Of a DNA stretch of 64,000 bases, positions 14,001 through 23,140 are shown piece by piece. Positions within the stretch are counted from its first letter, which is position 1. Each line of letters opens with the position of its first letter. Source of the stretch: Ascidia mentula (taxonomy: Eukaryota > Chordata > Ascidiacea > Phlebobranchia > Ascidiidae); contig OX387198.1 of the NCBI GenBank assembly GCA_947561715.1, positions 11,718,001 to 11,782,000 on the forward strand, written 5' to 3'. The notes under the pieces are model-generated. The model saw only the letters and a list, made by a program, of their open reading frames with translations, did not search any database and was not told where the DNA came from. The position numbers and the translations under genes were made by a program.

Positions 14001-17000
14001 TGTCACAGACTTAACATTATGGCAGCAAGAAAGGCGTATCTCAGTACATAACTAAATTCTGCGCAAACTGTCATAGGCGTAGAGTTTTGTACATCAACGG
14101 GGGTGCGGCAAAAAAATACAAACGTCAGAAGGTCGTTTGTACGCCAAATATAAAGTTATAGCGTCGTCCACACAACTTTTTTGGCCGAAAAAACTGGACG
14201 AAACGTGGTTTTCGCGATGAAGTCGATTTCTCTATTCAAGCGATAAAATCTTCCTTTTTCACGTTCGTCACCAACGTAATTTCGCTTGTGTTGCATAATT
14301 GTAGATCGCGAATACGATGCAAACGAAACCGCGTGTTAAGTACCTTTATGAGTGTAATCAGAAAAGAAATACAGTCAGTGCATACTGTATAATATCAAAT
14401 AATGCATTTCAAAAAATAACATAATTTAATATCTTCTTGGGAATTCCACACTATTCCATGAAACAAGATACAACAATGCAAGATACATAAAAGTAAATAA
14501 TCAATGTTGTCCAATCTTAAAAATAGGCCAAACCAAACTACAAACAATAGGTCTTGCCTCTTCTTGCTTGGCTTTGTCCATTGTAGCAGTTTCGAGATTT
14601 CCTTGAGAAGTCTCGTCTTCAACTGAGCAAATAAGATGGGAACTACACACGTGCTTTAAATCCTTATCTTCCTTGCAGAGTTCACGCAGGAGCTTCTGAA
14701 GCATCATGGCCACGCACCTAGAAGAGCGTTAAAACTTGTAGGTTGGCAATGTTCCGATCGGTTGTCGTTGCTTTTAGGCGTTTTTATAAAACATCCACAA
14801 CTATCAGAGAAAGGCTTTTGGGCACGAAGTTATGATAAAGTAAAAATAAAAGCGGTGAAATTTTGGCTCCGCACCGCTGACTTTTTTGACAAATTAAATA
14901 AAAAAAAAATGTGACGGCATTTTGATGCATCAAGCAGTATTTAAATTTCTGTCCATTTAAAGCCAACCTGGATGTCGACAAACAAGCGAGAAGTCGTATT
15001 GGAACTGAAACTCACTCCAGCCGAAATATCGGTTTAAACTACTTCCGCAGGCCCGAGCTGATATTTACATTTTAGTAATTTGGATAAAACCTTACTTCTC
15101 TTCAACAAACACGATCCCACATAAGATGTTGTTGAAAGGAGAAGAGTAAGTCTCATCCTGTTTTTCCTTCCTCGGCTCCTCCACAATGTCTTCATCTTCA
15201 TCTACATCCGAGTCTTGCCACCACGACACATAATCGGCCTCGGTTCTGAAATAGTACCGACAGGCAGGGGCGTATCCAGGAATTTTTAAAGGGGGGGGTC
15301 CAAATTTGTTTAGGGAATTCCCCGATTTTCAAGTACAAACTGAGTATAAACTATTGTGGGGGAGAATCGCAAAATACGAACGCCGGTGTTCGCGCCAATC
15401 GTCACATAAACGGTGGCTTTCTGGCTTGCGCAATTGTGTAACGCTATGGAAAGTTTAACAACTAAACTAATTGACTATCACGCAAATAAACCGCTTGTCA
15501 TTACAACGTGGCCACTGAAAAACGACGATTCGTCCATGAACTGACGAAAAATGACACTTGTTTCGTAACAATGCAACATGTTTGGTAACAATGCTCCCTG
15601 TTTGGAAACAATGGCGAATGCAACACGATGCGGTTTTTAGGTCAACGTCAAAGAAAATTTCTGGTTTTCACGCGGATTTTGACAAAAAATACAGTGGCGT
15701 TTGTTTAGTTATCAAAAAAGACCAAAATATTTCACAAAAAGGGGGGGGTCCGGACCCCTCGGACCCCCCCCCTGGATACGCCCATGCCGACAGGTATATT
15801 TGAAAACTGTGTACGTCACTGGTTGCCTAAACTGTGCGTCATTTTGACTTTCAAAGGTGTCGCGTGATAAATTAAACCTAAAAGCTTGCAGTTTCTTGAA
15901 TAGAAAAAAAAACTATTTTTGCCACTAAAAACAGTAAACATAGTGAGGAAAATTGTGTTTTAGTTTCAATTTTTGTTACAAAATAAGAAAAGTATTCACG
16001 ATAGCTTGGTGCTTCACAATCTACTTAAATGCGACCCAAAATCGCCGCCACGTAACAAAAAAAATTTTTAATGTTAGTTGTCGGAATTTAGGTATTTTGA
16101 ATGAGCACTAATTCCTTTTTAGTTATTTGAAAACAGAGATGTTGATGATCAAAAACGTGGCAAAGGGTTTTTCGGAGTGCAACATGTTCAACCCACCTGT
16201 CGTTGTACTTGGGCGACTGCTTTGAATTGTCAGACACCGGTTTGTATTCTTTAAGTACCTGCAGCAAACGATGAACTTTCGGCGACACCAGCTGCATAAA
16301 AAATACGATGATTTATTGCGAAATTCCAACTCCAGCGAGGCAATCTTAAATAGAACATTTTAGTATGGTTTTGAATAAACACGCTTTTTTTAGGCGTCAA
16401 TTTTTGCGCTTGCCTGCAAGTCGACGGATGATTTTCCATCCAACTGTTTGTGGCATGTGATGTACGCCATCTTCAGCGCAGTGTGTACGTAAAGAAGAAG
16501 AGTTCTTTGCCACACCAAACTGCCGTCCAGCTCTTCGTCTTCGAGGTCAGCGCCGACCGCCTTTATTCGTCTTTCCAAAGCAGCCAAGACCTTCTGAAGT
16601 TGTTTTAGAACCAGAATTAATAGCCGATGAACACCTGGATTTGGAAAAGTCATTTTGATTCATTTTAGAAGACGCAAACGCATATTTGAAGCACATTGAA
16701 ACAAATAAGTTTTTAAAGAATGGAAGTCACAGCCTGTATGCTACAATAGAACAACTTCAACGGTTGGAAGTACAACTTTGTGACATTAAATGAAGAACTT
16801 ACACCATGGTCCAAGTACTTCTAACACCAAGAGAACTTCTTTAAGAAGCAGTTTAGGTGCTGTCAGAAGATCAATTTCATTTTCTTCCGGTTCCTAAACA
16901 AATAACATATGCCTGTCATCATAATACATTGGTAATCAGTATAAGCAACACTTGCTTGCAATAAATTATATGCTTTAAGCATAATGCTTGCAACAAACCT

Positions 17001-18828
17001 GTTCTACTGGAGACGTCTTGTTTGTTTGTGTTTCCTTTTCACCATTTTCCGGTTTTGTCGAACTTTCCATGTTGCAAATTTGCCAGAATGTTGTTGTCAT
17101 TTTCGATGAAGGTTTCACCTATTGTCATAACAGAAAAAACGAAGACTTATTCAGTTTTAAGAAGAAATTCACTGTTTTTTGCAACCAACCTGACAGACAT
17201 CTAACCATTCAAGTGCCTTGCTCAACAAAAACTTCAGCTTCTGGTTTAGTTCAAGACAGTCATTGTTTTGATCCTTATGATAGTCCGTGCTCAGGATTAT
17301 GTTTTCTTTTGGGCGTGATAGTGTGTAGCGGTCCAATGCTATTAAATCAGTAGCCGTCTCTGCCTGAAACAAAAGAGGGTTTATAGAATTGCTACAGATT
17401 TACAAAATTCAATATCTCTGCAATTTTTCAGATACCCAGGTTTTTCAGATCTTTTGCAAACAGGACATTATTAACCAACTTTTTTAGGTTTTAATCTAAC
17501 AACAAATATACACTAAACGCCAACAAAGTAAATAGCCATTAGCCTTTACCACAAATATTAACACATAATTTATGAATGTCAAACAGGCATACAATAAACT
17601 ATTTTTGCCTGTAATACACAAATGTCAAATGGACATTTTAGGAATGGAAAATCACCGTTGAGTGAAGCAACTTTTCCATTTCTTCAATATGAAGCTTCAA
17701 GGTATCAGCAGATATATCGTCAGTAAGAATTGAAGATGTCAAACCCAGAATGTTGGGCGATATTTGTTTGGAGTCAAGCACCTAATCAAAATTAAGGGTA
17801 TGTAATTCTGTGCCTTGAGGTAATGGTCTCTGGATTATCAATAAAAACAATAGTTTACCTCCATAATTTTTCGATAGGGATGAGATTCAAAACAGACCAA
17901 ATGGCATTCATCAAAGATAAGAATATCAATCATGCCTGCTAACGTTTTATCAATTGTGAAAGCATTAAGAAGCAGGTCTGGAGTCATTATCACAACCTAA
18001 CAAAACAAAAAAACGTACTACGCTGCATAATTAGTACTGACAATAATATCACATTAAATGTAATGGCCAGAGCTTAACTGTGAATAAGTGGGCTTATGAC
18101 GACCTGATAAATAAACTACAAAGAATTTAGTTATGGTACAAATACTAAACAAAAAATGAGAAAAAAAACCTGATGGAGAGAAAACATTTGAGACCAATCT
18201 TGCTGTGTGTTGGGACAGTTTTCTGAAGAGCAGGTGCAAATGTCCAAGTCCAAATGACTTTTGAAAAGTTCTGTGAGCTCATCAACAATGGTTGCTAAAA
18301 ATAATAAAAAAAATGTGTGAAACACTGCAACTAAATGTAGGACATGTAACATAACAATGAGCAATATTTGTGTAGCTTTCGCACTTTCATTGAGGAGCAT
18401 TATTGCTAATTTCATGTCTGGTTTGAAGTCTTTGCTGCCCACTTTCACCAGCATTTCGCGTATTATCATTGAAGAAACAAATCGCTTTCCATTCTCAGTG
18501 TTCAGACACACAATTGTGTTTCTTTTCAACGCGCATTCCAGAAGTTCAATCTGCATGTAAATATAAAGTGCAATGCATTAGACAAAAAATCATTTGACTA
18601 CATCTACTAAAACTATTGTTTTTAGGTTTCAGTGAGGTACCAAAAACGGTACAATAGTATAACTTAAACTGCCACATATAGATTTCAATGATGTAAATTG
18701 TTTTACAATGGTGCAATAATACAACATAAAATACCACATACCTGGTATGGTCGTGGAGTAAAGATATTGGTGTACACACCATTATTCCAAGGCCCGCGAA
18801 TGAATTTCATCATGACAGGGGTTCCCAT
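1..18828 (-). CDS. DICER1: Dicer ribonuclease (partial at C-terminus)
   Basis: Cuts double-stranded RNA and pre-miRNA into about 22-nt guides. Thirty-six exons join with consistent phases, in transcript order: 18828-18742, 18550-18385, 18294-18170, 17996-17859, 17781-17656, 17363-17190, 17118-16999, 16893-16803, 16634-16414, 16291-16197, 15245-15096, 14717-14558, 13909-13788, 13388-13268, 13042-12888, 12426-12282, 12088-11983, 11917-11808, 11413-11234, 10951-10853, 10668-10554, 10023-9804, 9332-9177, 8289-8098, 7739-6929, 6666-6543, 6168-5962, 5499-5428, 4873-4682, 4310-4179, 3845-3682, 2065-1834, 1470-1289, 978-775, 474-281, 18-1. This gives about 1,970 residues before the window edge (human Dicer has 1,922 in all). 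Domain order is helicase, dimerisation domain, platform, PAZ, RNase IIIa, RNase IIIb, start of dsRBD. The start ATG gives MGTPVMMKF, with a possible acceptor AG four bases upstream (5'-UTR intron or spliced leader). Family identity is near certain; single exon edges are less so. Confidence 0.96.
2560..3450 (-). pseudogene. Broken remnant of a dispersed ORF family in a Dicer intron
   Basis: The 1.6 kb Dicer intron 2066-3681 contains minus-strand stretches that translate to [41 protein letters not shown] and, further on, [17 protein letters not shown] and [17 protein letters not shown] recognise this order from an uncharacterised repetitive protein family of many invertebrate genomes. Its class is unknown to me; it behaves like a mobile or multi-copy ORF. 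The copy is clearly broken, lacks its middle part, and appears to be interrupted by a short SINE-like piece near 2812-2845. It is old and non-functional. Confidence 0.55.
3682..7739 (-). other. Dicer linker and RNase IIIa domain
   Basis: Exon 7739-6929 (811 nt) encodes a Ser/Asp/Glu-rich linker ending in GPGPGLILQ. RNase IIIa follows: [13 protein letters not shown] in exon 6666-6543, the [16 protein letters not shown] block in 6168-5962, and the second catalytic motif [11 protein letters not shown] in 3845-3682. The two halves are separated by an acidic insert spread over exons 5962-6168, 5428-5499, 4682-4873 and 4179-4310, as in vertebrate Dicers. Both acidic catalytic signatures are present, so the domain should be active. 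The insert has stretches of Glu/Asp such as [10 protein letters not shown]. Confidence 0.93.
4984..5033 (+). repeat. SINE 3'-domain copy
   Basis: A roughly 50-bp unit with the core GGCTGCAATGCCTTGGCTGC followed by GAAGCCTGTGAACC. Related copies lie at 2812-2845 (minus), 23636-23690 (plus), 59091-59140 (minus) and 59364-59412 (plus). At 59 kb the unit forms the tail of a tRNA-headed SINE, so this copy is read as a truncated SINE. It sits in the Dicer intron between exons 4873-4682 and 5499-5428. Confidence 0.5.
9464..9708. mobile_element. hAT-like terminal fragment
   Basis: The stretch ends at 9708 with the reverse complement of CAGTGGTTCCCAACTGGGGG, a terminal sequence typical of non-autonomous hAT elements. 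Pieces such as GCGGACCCCTTGAG near 9491 look like the partner side, but I find no clean opposite terminus or target-site duplication, so the element is partial or degraded. It lies in the Dicer intron 9333-9803. Confidence 0.45.
10179..10397. mobile_element. MITE with about 45-bp inverted ends
   Basis: The left end (GGTATAGGAAAGCCAAATCT, then ending near GCTGATCGTTAT) is matched in reverse at the right end (ATAATGATCAGC, then GGCTTTCCTATTCC). The element is about 219 bp, has no coding capacity, and sits in a Dicer intron. Its middle contains TTCGAAACGT, a motif also seen in repeats near 21.7, 23.8 and 27.8 kb. No convincing target-site duplication was found. Confidence 0.55.
12428..12500 (-). 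repeat. tRNA-like SINE fragment
   Basis: The reverse complement contains GGGTTCAAATCCCGGCGTGG, a good RNA polymerase III B box with a T-arm-like context, directly beside the acceptor of Dicer exon 12426-12282. A closely similar sequence occurs at 21296-21330 (minus). No complete cloverleaf can be drawn, so this is a SINE piece and not a tRNA gene. Confidence 0.45.
15265..15786. mobile_element. hAT-type MITE in a Dicer intron
   Basis: A 522-bp element bounded by inverted ends CAGGGGCGTATCCAGG (left) and its near complement ending GGATACGCCCATG (right). It is flanked by a perfect 8-bp direct repeat, ccgacagg, at 15257-15264 and 15787-15794. An 8-bp target duplication and CA..TG-type ends fit the hAT superfamily. 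G-runs and C-runs follow the ends. It has no long ORF and is therefore non-autonomous. It lies 19 bp from the 3' splice site of the next Dicer exon (15245-15096). Confidence 0.88.
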
Positions 18829-19216
18829 TGTCTGATTCACAATATTATACAACACTCACCATACTTTTCATGTACTTCTTGTAAAACTTTTTATGTATAT
18901 ACTTTTTTGTAAAAAAACGTAGTAAGCATAAATTCTTTTATTTTTAACAAACATACACATTGCATTTGAAATTGGCCCGACCCTGACGCAGCCATAACCG
19001 TCAACCCAACCACTACAAGCTGCAACCCCCCCTGCTTGTGCAACTTTGCAAGTATGTTTGCCGGATTAGCGAAGGTCACGACAAGGCTCCGAGTTTTCAA
19101 GGAAAACAAAACGAGTTAAGCTTCACTCCGTGACAGTAATCGGTGAATTCTATACGTTTATTGCACCGAGATCGCACAAAAAGAAAAGTATGACTTTTGA
19201 AAAATAAACTTTTCCC
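18829..19216. other. Region upstream of Dicer
   Basis: This 388-bp stretch lies upstream of the Dicer start. A short minus-strand reading frame (18891-19109) shows no recognisable feature. An AATAAA on the minus strand at 19157-19162 could serve the small upstream ORF. I see no clear TATA box. Part of the sequence presumably acts as Dicer promoter or 5' UTR. Confidence 0.3.
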
Positions 19217-19432
19217 TCATGCGAAATGCACAGGGAAATACCCTGTGATGATATTTTTCGGCGATGTTTTTTGGAAATAAATTGAGCGTAAAAGTACTGA
19301 CAAAATTACGGCGACAACTACCAACCAGGCATACACAAACTTAAAAATGCTCGATAATTTTAGTTTGTGTATGAGTTCTATATTCCCATTCAAAGAGTTC
19401 GTGTTCATCAGTGCATTGTGCTGTACGTTCAT
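19217..19432 (-). CDS. Possible small single-pass membrane protein
   Basis: A 71-residue single-exon reading frame begins with ATG after the context TTAACCAAC. A hydrophobic segment at about residues 33-52 (VYAWLVVVAVILSVLLRSIY) follows a Lys-containing stretch (HKLKLSSIFK), and a minus-strand AATAAA lies about 55 bp past the stop. I do not recognise a family. The short polar N-terminus and LLRSIYF at the membrane exit faintly resemble sarcolipin-like micropeptides, which is not evidence of function. It lies upstream of Dicer on the same strand, 388 bp away. It may be a chance ORF. Confidence 0.3.
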   Translation of the reverse strand: MNVQHNALMNTNSLNGNIELIHKLKLSSIFKFVYAWLVVVAVILSVLLRSIYFQKTSPKNIITGYFPVHFA

Positions 19433-20446
19433 GTTGGTTAACTAAGCTTAAAATACACAGAAAAGCAACAGGTACACAATGCGTCGGCGAAAGTGCGTGG
19501 GGTTTTCTAAGTTAGCATACATATGTTACACATTTGGGGCTGAGGTGTCTTTTGCCAATTGCCGCTCAAGTATTGAAGTTTTTGGAACTTTATGCGAAAT
19601 ATATAAAAAAAAAAGGGTTATTAGCTGGTGTGGTATCATCCTGGGAAGGTCACCCCGGAAGTGATCATCAACAATTCTTCGTCTGATGTATTTTGACGGC
19701 ACGACCTGCGAAATTACGCATTTTTCGTGTTGGAATGACATTAACTAAAAGCGTTACCGCCAGCAGAACGTGTACAGAATCGTCTGTCGCCCTGAATAAA
19801 CGACAGGCCAACATTGCAACGCTACGCAGCGGATATTACATATGGCATCATGTAATTCAGCGAGTGTTGTACGTCATAGACCAGTGGGCGCACCAGCGCA
19901 CAACAATAATGAAGTTTGTTAGCCTGCTTTGCACGGCCCGACATTTTTGTTACATTCGTCATCAGTTCAGTTAAGGTTTGCAAAGAGTTCATGCGCCTTT
20001 GTTGAGTTAAGATGTGGCTTGTTTGTTTGTTTAAAATCGGATATCTGCAAAAGTGGCTGAAACGCAACATACGTTGCAACAAACAACAAGTCGATATAGT
20101 ATATTGAAAGTCGTAGAAACTGGTTGTCAGTTCGCTTGCATTTTGGTGAATTTTATTTTTAGCTCCTGTGATTTGTCATGTATCAAGTGGTTTAGCTGAC
20201 GTTGTTTTGTTTCAAAGATTATAATGCAGAAGATTTTAAAGGTGCATTAAAAGTCGTGACAGTCTGTGAGCCCTTTTCGTGGCTCGAAACAATAAGAAAT
20301 AAGTTTATACTCTGTGCGGGTTGTGAATAGGCAGATCCTTGTTGACGAGCGTCACTTCCAGCCTTTTGGTGCGGTGACTTTTGAACGTTTTTGTGCATCA
20401 TCAGTAACAGTCGCCGATGACCAAAGCTTAGCTTCTGACACAGTCA
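19433..20446. other. Intergenic region between divergent genes
   Basis: About 1 kb separates the minus-strand Dicer side from the plus-strand PPxY gene. A plus-strand reading frame at 19693-19974 has no family features and no splice support. The stretch probably holds the promoter of the PPxY gene. No RNA gene or repeat is recognised in it. Confidence 0.3.
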
Positions 20447-21500
20447 ATGACGAAAATATATATATCTTCACCTGACCGCGACGGTGCGGTTCCGGTGCCA
20501 ATCGAAACACCAATCGTGTTGGGTGTTGTGGTGGTGGCCGTCATGGTAGTGTGTTTCTTGTATCAAATGTGCTGCAAGAGACATTGTGTCTCAAGAGACA
20601 ATAGCCGGAATCAAAGGAGAATGTCGCGCGCCCAAAGAACTTTGGAGTGGTTTTTGCATCACGGGTCAGATGTGGATGGTAGAGGCGGTATGTGAAAGTG
20701 TTGAATAATGATGAAACTTTCTTCTTGATAAGCTCTCTAGGATAAAGGTCTGTGAAGTGCTTGGTTTGAACAAACTGATCACCGTACCATTTTGCCGACT
20801 CGCCTACATTTTACACTAAAAATGATCGTAGTACAACAATCGAAACGTCTGTATCATGAAAGTCTCGACTATTGCATTGGCTCTTTTGTTTGTATCAAAT
20901 GGGTCTTGTTGTTTTTATTGCCAAAGGTCACTTTCAATATCTTTCTAAACTACAAAAGAAGCGTTACCAATTTTTAATTTGAGAATTTTCATTAAAACCG
21001 TATTTATAAATTCTATAGCAGCAGAAACACCAAGATTCGCCACAGTTGCATATTTAACCCCCTAACACCATCATTGCAGGAAGAGAATTGGCCTCCGATA
21101 ACAGAAGCGGAAGATCAAGCCTTCCGGATTACGATGATCTTCCACCAAGTTACATTGTAGCAGTTACAAAGATACCATCGTGCCAGCAATCTTCTGTTCA
21201 ACGAGACGCACAAAGTCAGGTGAGTTAACAGCTACCAAACCTCAGTGTCACAATAGTGTTCTGCGTTTTTATTCTAAACGCATTACTTTTTTTTGACCAC
21301 ACCGGGGTTTGAACCCAGGATATCCTGGCCACGAATCCCTATGACGTTTTCTTCTTGGTACATGGGTCGGGTGCTTAACCTATGCTGCCAATCATCAGCC
21401 TTTGTTAACACCTTGGTATATATCATAGACTTTCGAGGAGCCTCTGGTCCCACCGCCAGCGTATGAGGCTGAAAAATGTATCCGCCACACGGTGGTGTGA
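20447..21500 (+). CDS. Small type-I-like membrane protein with two PPxY motifs and PDZ-ligand-like tail
   Basis: Three exons, 20447-20687, 21080-21219 and 21429-21500, join in phase 1 and phase 0 to give 150 residues. A short N-terminus is followed by a membrane segment at about 22-40 and a Cys/Arg/Lys-rich stop-transfer stretch, predicting a cytoplasmic tail of about 105 residues. The tail carries LPPSY (101-105) and PPPAY (135-139), classic ligands for WW domains such as those of Nedd4-family ubiquitin ligases, and ends in HTVV, which fits a class I PDZ ligand. I know no orthologue by name; small PPxY membrane adaptors of the Shisa/WBP1L/PRRG type are the nearest analogy. An AATAAA is at 21910. 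The next gene looks like a paralogue. Confidence 0.72.
21296..21400 (-). repeat. tRNA-derived SINE head
   Basis: On the minus strand an A-box-like stretch (TGGCAGCATAGGTTAAGC) is followed about 55 bp later by a strong B box in GGGTTCAAACCCCGGTGTGG, and then by an A-run. This matches a tRNA-derived SINE. It lies in the last intron of the first PPxY gene, just before exon 21429-21500. A similar B-box segment is found at 12428-12500. Confidence 0.5.
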
Positions 21501-23140
21501 GAGAGCCAACCCGAAGTAAAACTTCACCGTTCATTGGCCATCAACTCGAGTCAGTTATCCTGTTGATTTTATAAAATTGTTGCAATTTTTCGGCCCATAT
21601 ACAAAATTATTCTAGACGATATCACGTTTAAATCCATAAAATTGTTAAATGTTCTGTATCAGTCTTTATATGTCTACGAACTGAATTCACGTCAGTCAAA
21701 CTGATGATGACATAAGTTTTTGTCGAAACGTCTTATTTTAACATGACAGTGTTAATAACAATATGGGCCAGTCTCTTTATACTCTGAATTCACTTGATTT
21801 GGCACTCTGTTAAGAAGACTGACTTTTGTATTCCGAAGTACAAACTGTGCGATTGTAACGAGAAACACTACAATACTTAATTTGCATAATTGCTGTGGAT
21901 TTAGTAGCAAATAAATGATTGTATTTTCCTTTTCCGGTGCATGCTCACTTCGCGTCACGTGTAGTTTGATGGGAGGCAGTTAACGGCGCCTGTGGGAGAA
22001 AGAAAATGATGCTTGTTTACATTAAATCCATTCATTAGTCAGCCTTTGAGTGGGTCGAGCTCGCTGCGTGGCGAAAGAAATGACTGACATGCCTGGAAGA
22101 CGATAAAAAAAATCAAAAAAACTTTTAAGAAAGGTATAGCATGTCCCGTGTTGGATACAATTTGAATATTAGCACGACCTAAATAACGTATACTGGGCAA
22201 AGGAAATTTGCATATGTATAGAATGGTGGTATAGGCTTCAACGTAGATAGGAAATTAGGAAAGTATGTTAAACGACAGACATATATTCATGTAAAATCAT
22301 GACCGAAACGTTTTAAATTCAAGATGGTTAAATGCAAACACAAGTAATTTAGTGGATGTTTTGAGTATGGAGCGTCTGCACTTGGACAAAGTTTGAATCG
22401 ATCTCTGTAGAACAAATCTCATATATTTTATCTGCTGTGCTATTGGAAGGGTGTGCAGACCACCAAATTTGTTTAGGTTAGCCGTGTGTCCGCTTATGCA
22501 ATCCCGCTGTTGTAAAGGCAAAACAATATGTGGCGTTAGTCATACCATTACTTACCCGTTTGTTAGTCAGGTGTGTTTAGCGCGTCCGGTGAAGTGCCTA
22601 AATGATGGGTTTTGAACGGTGTAACCTGCAACCAGAGTAAAACGTACAAAGCAGCATCACTGATGCAGAATGTAGGGGGCAGAGGCAGTAAATTGGGGGT
22701 ACTTGCACCACTGCGGGGTACCAGATTAGATTTGAAGGGATACAGAGCTACTATAGGTACAGTATAGTTTCACACTTTAATAATAAACTTTGCAGTAATT
22801 TTAACAAATTTTGTGCTTTTCACTTGAATGGCAACGGGAAAAAGGCCAGTGAATAAAGCATTCGATTGTTTTCTAATTTAACTGTCAATGGGGAAAGATT
22901 ATATTTAAACAGGTTATTTTTGTAAGCGAAATGAAAAAAATGCTGTATCGTATTTAGCTCGACAAATAGACTTAGTTGCATGCTTATTTATATTGTGCAC
23001 TGCAGCACAGCACAAACAAACCATGGGAACACGAAAGGTCGAAAATCATCATATTTTAAAATTTATTCTAATAGACAACATATTGTTGTTGACGAATAAC
23101 CAGTATGCAAGTAATGTAATAAGGTTTGTACTGTGACGTC
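21501..23140. other. Gap between the two PPxY genes
   Basis: The gap holds a candidate polyadenylation signal for the first gene (AATAAA at 21910-21915), a repeat segment at 21701-21732 with CTGATGATGACA and TGTCGAAACGTC, and A/T-rich sequence. No coding exon is supported. The promoter of the second PPxY gene should lie just before 23141. Confidence 0.35.
21701..21732 (+). repeat. CTGATGA...CGAAACGTC motif (hammerhead-core-like)
   Basis: The sequence has CTGATGA, then GACA and TGTC that can pair around a short loop, then GAAACGTC. The same order, with different but again complementary stems, occurs at 23823-23854 (GAA with TTC), 27803-27838 (GTC with GGC, G-U allowed) and on the minus strand at 26798-26825 (CTT with AAG). 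This resembles the conserved core of hammerhead ribozymes carried by some retroelements; ribozyme function is not shown. Confidence 0.35.

Larger units (their letters stand above)
11983..18828 (-). other. Dicer helicase and dimerisation region
   Basis: This part of Dicer covers residues 1 to about 770. Motif II is a normal DECH (residues 155-158, exon 17996-17859). Motif I reads NTENGKRF (46-53) where vertebrate Dicer has NTGSGKTF. Motif III is LTSS (186-189). Motif V reads [11 protein letters not shown] (567-577) instead of TSIVEEGVDIP. Motif VI reads QSKSRAR (596-602) instead of QSKGRAR. The exon 17118-16999 is a poorly conserved, Thr/Glu/Lys-rich insert. The end of the helicase is followed by an acidic segment and a DUF283-like dimerisation stretch around PSDPFTHL. 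Readings are direct; comparison with human Dicer is from memory. ATP hydrolysis is probably impaired. Confidence 0.88.

Noticed and set aside
16988-17353. 121-codon plus-strand reading frame
   Set aside because: It is antisense to two well-supported Dicer exons (16999-17118 and 17190-17363) and has no family features.
19693-19974. 93-codon plus-strand reading frame
   Set aside because: No family features and no plausible connection to the downstream PPxY gene.
21283-21534. 83-codon minus-strand reading frame
   Set aside because: It runs through a tRNA-derived SINE and antisense to the last exon of the first PPxY gene; it is explained by both.
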